From JAGWRA01 sp963711505 (GTDB taxonomy: Bacteria > Acidobacteriota > Vicinamibacteria > Vicinamibacterales > CAVVIG01), in NCBI GenBank assembly GCA_963711505.1, contig CAVQEJ010000001.1, positions 930,001-994,000 of the forward strand: a DNA stretch of 64,000 bases, read 5' to 3'. A program made the position numbers and the translations under genes. A model generated the notes under the pieces. The model did no database searches, was not told where the DNA came from, and saw only the letters and a program-made list of their open reading frames with translations. Below are positions 58,011 through 64,000 of this stretch, piece after piece (within the stretch, counting starts at the first letter, position 1; each line of letters opens with the position of its first letter).

Positions 58011-60780
58011 ATGGTCGCTGAGCCGCTGTCATCTCCGGATTCCGAACGGGCCCCCCCCTCAGGGGCGGCCGCGGAGACCGATCCCGGGCCCGTGGCCTGG
58101 CACCTGCTCGACGCGCGCGACGTCTGCCAGCGGCTCGACACCGATCCCGATCGGGGCCTGAGCCCCGACGAGGTGCGGGCGCGGCTCGCCCGCCACGGGT
58201 CGAACGCGCTCGTCGAGCGCGAGCAGCGCCGGCTGCTCTCGCTGCTGTGGGACCAGGTCGGCAGCGCGCTCATCCTCCTGCTGGTCGTGGCGGCCGGCGT
58301 CTCGGCGGCCCTCGGCGACGTCGAGGACGCCATCGCGATTGCCGCCATCCTCGTGCTCAACGCCGCCCTCGGCTTCTTCCAGGAATACCGCGCGGAGCAG
58401 GCGCTCACGCTGCTGAAGCGGCTCGCCGTGCCGCACGTCGTCGTCCGCCGGGGGCACCGGGTCGTCGAGGCCTCGGCCCGCGACCTCGTGCCCGGAGACC
58501 TCGTGCTGCTGGAAGCGGGCGATCGCGTACCGGCCGACGGGCGCATCCTGTCGTCGGCCAACCTGCGGATCGAGGAATCGGCGCTCACCGGCGAGTCGCA
58601 GCCCGTCGACAAGAATCCGGCGCGCATGACGGACGTCGGGGCGACGATCGCGGATCGCCGCAACATGGCGTACATGGGGACGACGGTCGTCTACGGCCGC
58701 GGCGAGATCGTCGTCACCGAGCACGGGGATGGGCACCGAGCTGGGGCGGGTCGCGACCCTCATCCGCGTGGTCGAGCGGCAGGCGACGCCGCTGCAGCGA
58801 CGGCTCGACACGCTCGGCTGGCGGCTGGCGATGCTGGCGCTCGTGCTGGTCGCCGCGCTGTCCGTCCTCGGTATCGCCCGCGGCGAGCAGCCTCACGCTC
58901 GTCTTCGTGACGGCGGTCAGCCTCGCGGTGGCCGCCGTGCCCGAAGGGCTGCCGGCGGTCGTCACCATCGCGCTGGCGCTCGGCGCCCGCCGCATGCTGC
59001 GGCGCAGCGCGCTCATCCGCAAGCTGACGGCGGTGGAGACGCTCGGCGCGGTCACCGTCATCTGCAGCGACAAGACCGGCACGCTCACCGAGAACCGGAT
59101 GACGGCCGTCGTGGCCGAGCCGCCTGGAAGGCCGGCGCGATCTGCGTCCGGGGCGCCGGGCCGGCCATCGACGGCGCGCTGGCGCTGCTGTTGGTCGGGG
59201 GCGCCCTGTGCAACGACGCGCACCTGGCGCGCGGACGGCGACGGCCCGGCGATCGGCGACCCGACGGAGACGGCACTGGTGGAAGCGGCGTCGCGGTTCG
59301 GATTCGACAAGCCGGCGCTCACGCGCGCGCTGCCGCGCGCCGACGAGGTGCCGTTCGATTCCGATCCGCAAGCGGATGACGACGCTGCACCGGGTGGAAG
59401 CGGAGGCGTCGGCGGTGACCGGGCCGGCGGCGCGGCGTCCTCGAGGGCGCCCGCTGGGTCTCGTTCACCAAGGGCGCCGTCGAGGCGCTGCTCGCGCGGT
59501 GCGTGTCCGATCCGGGTCGACGGCCGGACGGAACCGATGACCGAGGCCTGGCGCCGACCGGATTCGGGACCGCGCACGACGGGCTGGCCGGCCGACGGCG
59601 TGCGGGTGCTCGGCTGTCGGCTACCGGACGTTCGTCGATCGAACCGCCGACGCAGACGCTCGAGCAGGATCTGACGTTCGCCGGGATGATCGGCCTGATG
59701 GATCCCCCGCGTCCGGCGGTGCGGGACGCCGATCGGCACGTGCCGGCGCGCCGGCATCCGGACGGTGATGATCACCGGCGACCATCCGCTGACGGCGGCG
59801 GCCGTCGCGCGCGCGATCGGCCTGCCGGCGGACGGCGGCGTCGTGACCGGATCCGAGCTGGCGGCGGTGTCCGAGAGCCGAGCTGGCCGCGCTGGTCGAG
59901 CGGGTCGGCATCTACGCGCGGGTGCAGCCCGAGCAGAAGCTGAACATCGTGCAGGCCCTGCAGGCGCGCGGGCACGTCGTGGCGATGACCGGCGACGGCG
60001 TCAACGACGCGCCGGCGCTGAAGCAGGCGGACATCGGCGTCGCCATGGGCATCACCGGCACCGACGTGGCGAAGGACGCGGCGGACATGGTGCTGCAGGA
60101 CGACGACTTCTCGAGCATCGTCGCGGCGGTCGAAGAGGGACGCGTCATCTTCGACAACATCCGGAAGTTCGTCCGGTTCATCCTGGCGAGCAATTTCGGC
60201 GAGATCCTCGTCATGATCGCCGGGCCGCTGGCCGGCATGCCGCTGCCGCTGCTGCCGATCCAGATCCTGTGGATCAACCTGCTGACCGACGGACTGCCGG
60301 CGCTCGCGCTGAGCGTGGAGCCGGCCGAGCCCGACACGATGCGCCGGCCGCCGTATCCGCCCGGCAGCCGGGATCTTCGACCGGACCACGTGGGTGCACA
60401 TCGTGTTCATCGGCCTGCTGCTCGGCGCGCTCAGCATCGTGCCCGGCTACTGGCGGTGGGCCGGCGGCGATCGCACGTGGCAGACGATCGATCTTCACGA
60501 CGCTCACCTTCGGTCAGCTCGCACAGGCGCTCGCGGTCCGATCGACGCGGCAGTCGCTGCTGTCGGCCGGGCTCTGGTCGAACCCGTTGCTCGCTGGCGT
60601 CGGTGGCCGGCATGGCGGCGCTGCAACTGCTGGTGATCTACGTGCCGGCGTTCCAGCGGTTCCTCGGAACCGTGCCGCTGCGGCCGAGCGGCCTCGGGCT
60701 GTGTGTGGGGCTGAGCCTCGTCGTGCTGCTGGCGGTGGAAGCGGAGAAGGCGCTGGCGCGGAGGCGCACTGGTCCGATGA
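58011..60780 (+). CDS. P-type cation-transporting ATPase (Ca2+-ATPase group), many frame breaks
   Basis: About 920 residues intended. ATG at 58011. N-terminal cation-ATPase domain (RGLSPDEVRARLARHGSNAL), actuator motif EESALTGESQPVDKN, AVPEGLPAVVTIALALGARR, phosphorylation motif VICSDKTGTLTENRM, nucleotide and hinge region VAMTGDGVNDAPALKQADIG, then C-terminal helices (QILWINLLTDGLPALALSVE). These match P2-type ATPases that export Ca2+. At least ten frame changes lie between 58720 and 60610, more than in any other gene here. All motifs survive, so a base-quality problem is likelier than pseudogenisation. The end overlaps the antiporter gene as ATGA. Confidence 0.85.
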
Positions 60781-61773
60781 TCACCTGGCTGGCGTTCATC
60801 GCCTGCACGGCGACCATCCTCTTCACCGGCACGCAGCTGTCGGTGCACGGAGACGTGCTGGCCGAGAAGACGGGGCTCGGCGGCACCTGGGTCGGCGTCA
60901 TCCTGATGGCGTCGGTCACGTCGCTGCCCGAGCTGCTGACCGGGCGTCAGCTCGGTCGTGCTGTTCGACCTGCCGAACATCGCCGTGGGCGACGTCCTCG
61001 GCAGCTGCATGTTCAACCTGCTGATCCTGTCGATGCTCGACATCCGGAACCAGGAGCCGCTGTCGACGCGCATCCATCAGGGGCACGTCATTTCGGCCGG
61101 ATTCGGGATCGTGCTGCTGGGACTGGTGCTGTTCGGCATGGAGGCCGGCGGCCGCCTGCCAGCACTCGGCTGGATCGGCATCGGCAGCCTGCTGGCCCTG
61201 GCCGTGTACGCGCTCGCGATGAAGGTGATCTTCGTCGCCGAGCAGACGCGGATCGCGAAGCTGTCGCGCGAGATCGCCGAGGAGCTGCGTTACCGGGACG
61301 TGTCGACCCGGCGGTCCGTGCTGCTGTACGCGCTGAACGCGAGCGTCCTCGTCGCCGCGGCACTCGCGCTGCCCGAGCTCGCGGCGGAGATCGCCACCAT
61401 GACCGGGCTCGGCCAGAGCTTCGTCGGCACGTTCTTCGTGGCCATCGCCACGTCGCTGCCCGAGGTCGCGGTCTCGGCCGCGGCCCTGCGGATTGGCGCC
61501 CTCGACATGGCGGCCTCCAACCTGTTCGGCAGCAACCTGTTCAACATCGCGATCCTCGGGATCGACGACGTGCTGTACACGAAGGGACGCCTGCTGGCGG
61601 CCGTCACGCCGCAGCACCTGGTGACCGCCACGGCCGCCATGATCATGAGTGCCGTGGCGATGATCGGACTGACGTTCCGCGCCAGCCGGAAGCCGTTCCG
61701 CGTGTCGTGGGACTCGATGGGGATGATGGCGGTGTACGCCCTCGCGGTCCTCGTGCTGCTGCGGTTGCGCTGA
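60777..61773 (+). CDS. Ca2+/cation antiporter (sodium/calcium exchanger family)
   Basis: About 331 residues; ATG at 60777 overlaps the stop of the P-type ATPase. Two homologous halves: MASVTSLPELLTG and later FVAIATSLPEVAVSAAALRI, each with the family's acidic residue in the alpha repeat (SLPE). GSCMFNLLILSMLDI and GSNLFNIAILGIDDVL are the paired helices. Frame break near 60950. A CaCA antiporter and a Ca2+-ATPase in one transcript point to calcium export. Confidence 0.87.
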
Positions 61774-61779
61774 CCGGCG

Positions 61780-61874
61780 ACTTCACAGGAGGTCAGGAGG
61801 GACGGAAATTCCACAGGAGGGACAGAAGATCAGGAGGCGTTCATTGGTATTCCGCCTGATCTCCTGATCGCCTG
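61780..61874. repeat. Word array AGGAGG / CCTGAT, inverted, between convergent genes
   Basis: Left block 61786-61838 repeats AGGAGG and CAGGAGG words. Right block 61852-61873 carries the complement (CGCCTGATCTCCTGATCGCC). A hairpin can form between the antiporter and Usp stops. Confidence 0.75.
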
Positions 61875-61875
61875 T

Positions 61876-62833
61876 TCAGTTGTCGGAAGGTGTCTCTCCG
61901 GACTCGTCGAGCGTGATCGGGCAGATGAAGCCGGCCGGCTTGATCGCCAGCACGGAGCAGCGGAGGCCGGCGAGCGCGCGCTCGGCGGTGTTGCCGATGA
62001 CGAAGCCGCTGACCCGCGTGCGCGCGACGGTCCCCATCACGACGAGATCGGCCCGCTTCGCCCGCGCGAAGCGGGGGATGAGCCAGCCGGCGTCACCGCG
62101 CACGAGGTGCGGCTGGGCGCCCTGCAGCGCTTCCGCATGGCGCGCCAGCAGCTCGTTGAAGGCCGTCCTGGCCGTCTCCTTCGCCGTGGTGACGTAGCCG
62201 CGCACCTCGGCCGGCTTCATGTAGCTGCGCAGCAGGTCGGCGCCGAACGGATTCCAGGCGTGCAGCACGAGCAGCTCGGCCTGCTCGTCCGTGGGCGACG
62301 GCCCCGGCGATCGCGAGGATCCGGCCGTTCAGATCGTCGTGATCGGGATCGACGCACACCGGATCGACAGCCGCCACGATCCGTTCCAGCCGTCCGGCCC
62401 GCGGCTGCACCAGCCAGACGGGGCACGGGCACTTCCGGAGCAGCTGCATGTCGATCGGGCCGAACTGATGCGGGCGCTTCGTGCCGCGTCCGACGGCGTG
62501 CGATCGCATCAGGAGGTCGTGGTCGTGACGCAGCACCTCGCGGACGAGCGCGACCGCGACCGGGCCCTCGAGGAGCGCCGTCGTCACCGGCAGGCCGCGC
62601 GGCGCGAGCGACGCGCGCAGCACCTCGAGGTCGTCCATCCGGCGCTGCCGCAGCAGCTCGCGCAGCTCGGGCGGCATGAGCAGCCGTGCGTAGGCGGGCG
62701 GCGTCGGCAGGACGTCCACCAGCTTCACGGTCGCACCGGTCAGGGCGGCCAGTTCCAGGGCCCGATCCAGCGCCGGCTGCGCGGTGGCCGTGGCGTCGAC
62801 GTGCACGAGGATACGGTGGAAGGGCACGGCCAT
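61876..62833 (-). CDS. Tandem UspA universal stress protein
   Basis: About 318 residues, ATG at 62833. Two UspA domains: the first begins FHRILVHVDATATAQPALDR; the second ends DLVVMGTVARTRVSGFVIGN and ERALAGLRCSVLAIKP, with the G-x2-G-x9-G(N/S/T) ATP-binding pattern. Frame break near 62290. The next gene (acyl-CoA ligase) ends only a few bases upstream on the same strand. Confidence 0.88.
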
Positions 62834-62839
62834 GCGAGC

Positions 62840-64000
62840 TTACGCCTTTCCGGCGGCCAGGGCGCGCCGCAGCACCTTGCCCACCATGGTCTTCGGCAGG
62901 CTGGCGCGGAACTCGACCTGTGACGGCACCTTGTAGGGCGCGAGCCGCTGCTTGCAGTAGGCGCGCAGCTCGTCGACCGTCAGCGTCCGATCGGCCCGCA
63001 GCACCACCCACGCCTTGACGGTCTCGCCCCTGACGGCATCGGACACGCCGGCGACACCGACCTCGGCGACGGCCGGATGGGTTGCAATCACTTCCTCGAC
63101 CTCGCGCGGCCACACCTGGTAGCCGCTGGTCTTGATCAGGTCCTTCTTGCGGTCGACGATGAACAGGTAGCCCTCGCGATCGAGGTAGCCGAGGTCGCCC
63201 GTGTGCAGCCACAGGCCGCAGTCGGGGTGCTGGCGGAGCGCGCCGGCCGTTTCCTCGTCCTGCTGCCAGAAGCCGCGCATCAGCTGCGGGGCGCGGATCG
63301 CGATCTCGCCGACCTCGTTCTCCGGCAGCGTGCGCGTGCCGGTGTCGACGTCGAAGATGCGGACCTCGACGTCGGGCAGCGGCAGACCGACCGAGCCGAC
63401 CTTGTTCGTCCCCTGCAGCGGATTGACGGTGCAGGCCATCATCGCCTCGGTCAGCGAGTAGCCCTCGATGAGTCGGCCGCCCGTCAGGCCCTCGAAGCGC
63501 TTCCTGGTCTCCGCCATCAGTGGCGCCGCCCCCGAGAAGCAGATCTTGATCGAACTGAAGTCGACCCGGTGCTTCTGCACGTCGGGATGGTTCAGCATCA
63601 TGATGAACAGCGTCGGCACGCCCGTGAAGAAGGCGGGCCGGACGCGGTCGATCGTCCGCAGCAGGTCGCGCGTGTCGCGGGGATCCGGCACCAGCGCCAG
63701 CGGCGCGTGGGCCACCAGTGCGAGGCTCTGCACGCCGACGTTCGCATAGACGTGGAAGAGCGGCAGGGGCAGCATGACGACGTCCTGCCAGTCGGTGAAG
63801 ATCGCCCGGTTCCACGCCAGCAACTGCAGGCCGGCCTCGACGTAGCCCGCGTGCGTGCCGAGCACGCCCTTCGGCGTGCCGGTCGTGCCGCCGCTCATCA
63901 GGATCACCGCCGGATCGGCGGGGGCCGGCCGCGGGCCGGGCGCCGGCCGTCCCGCGTGCGCCTGCAGCAGATCGCCGAACCAGTGGTCGCCCGGCCGCAG
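62840..64000 (-). CDS. AMP-forming acyl-CoA synthetase, C-terminal part (cut by window end)
   Basis: About 387 residues visible, with the N-terminus beyond the window. AMP-binding signature VILMSGGTTGTPKGVLGTHA; ICFSGAAPLMAETRKRFEG; RLIEGYSLTEAMMACTVNP; LWLHTGDLGYLDREGYLFIV; RKKDLIKTSGYQVWPREVEE; catalytic Lys near the end in LPKTMVGKVLRRAL. Long-chain fatty-acid CoA ligase (FadD-like) is the best match. The frame is clean. Six bases separate it from the Usp gene. Confidence 0.92.
   Translation of the reverse strand: MRPGDHWFGDLLQAHAGRPAPGPRPAPADPAVILMSGGTTGTPKGVLGTHAGYVEAGLQLLAWNRAIFTDWQDVVMLPLPLFHVYANVGVQSLALVAHAPLALVPDPRDTRDLLRTIDRVRPAFFTGVPTLFIMMLNHPDVQKHRVDFSSIKICFSGAAPLMAETRKRFEGLTGGRLIEGYSLTEAMMACTVNPLQGTNKVGSVGLPLPDVEVRIFDVDTGTRTLPENEVGEIAIRAPQLMRGFWQQDEETAGALRQHPDCGLWLHTGDLGYLDREGYLFIVDRKKDLIKTSGYQVWPREVEEVIATHPAVAEVGVAGVSDAVRGETVKAWVVLRADRTLTVDELRAYCKQRLAPYKVPSQVEFRASLPKTMVGKVLRRALAAGKA

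Overview
The window reads as chromosomal DNA of a high-GC, Gram-negative Acidobacteriota, most likely the Vicinamibacteria (subdivision 6) lineage. This is inferred from gene families, not from a marker gene. The clues are five secreted proteins resembling the 'VWFA-related Acidobacterial domain' family (TIGR03436), an Oar-like TonB receptor with a carboxypeptidase-regulatory N-terminus, membrane-anchored sulfatase-like proteins with TPR tails, an octahaem cytochrome with a TPR tail, and many secreted TPR proteins. I see no phage, transposase, CRISPR or rRNA. The only RNA gene found is tRNA-Glu(CUC).

Layout. 1-2.0 kb: the end of rseP and a secreted glycine-zipper protein. 11.5-2.1 kb (minus): one long operon, two VWA proteins, ccsA/hemX, hemA, hemC, cobA-hemD, hemB, hemL, taking glutamyl-tRNA to uroporphyrinogen III and its methylated derivatives. 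11.8-13.9 kb (plus): a membrane-sector ATP synthase operon (atpZ, atpI, atpB, atpE). 14.2-20.9 kb (plus): octaheme cytochrome, TonB receptor, secreted TPR protein. 33.2-20.9 kb (minus): a seven-gene array of envelope proteins (TPR, two sulfatase-like/TPR enzymes, VWA-TPR, two tandem beta-propeller proteins, VWA-TPR), with a candidate promoter at one end and a 14-bp terminator hairpin at the other. 38.9-33.4 kb (minus): M23 peptidase, copper-type lipoprotein, haem farnesyltransferase (ctaB), ABC exporter and DUF420, a set that looks like oxidase assembly. 39-45 kb: tRNA-Glu, DUF4242, TPR protein, ornithine cyclodeaminase, proline racemase, gamma-glutamyltransferase. 45.3-49.3 kb: small membrane ORF, VWA protein, FTR1 iron permease with a Fur-like box, OsmC, acyltransferase. 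49.5-64 kb: M14 peptidase, DGQHR-domain protein, rfbA-rfbC, pxpA, acetamidase, ogt, P-type Ca2+ ATPase with a Ca2+/cation antiporter, universal stress protein, and the C-terminal part of an acyl-CoA ligase.

Sequence quality matters. About half of the genes carry one or more frame breaks, yet their family motifs stay intact on both sides of each break. I treat these as base-level errors in the assembly, not as pseudogenes, and give each gene its whole intended span.

The non-coding DNA is the least explained part. There are three layers: (1) a dispersed GC-rich hairpin element of about 60-90 bp in five intergenic loci plus one copy inside the gamma-glutamyltransferase reading frame; (2) a second dispersed element of about 60 bp in two copies; (3) locus-specific arrays of short repeated 'words', often inverted, at gene ends. 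The most interesting candidate gene system is the seven-gene envelope array at 20.9-33.2 kb.
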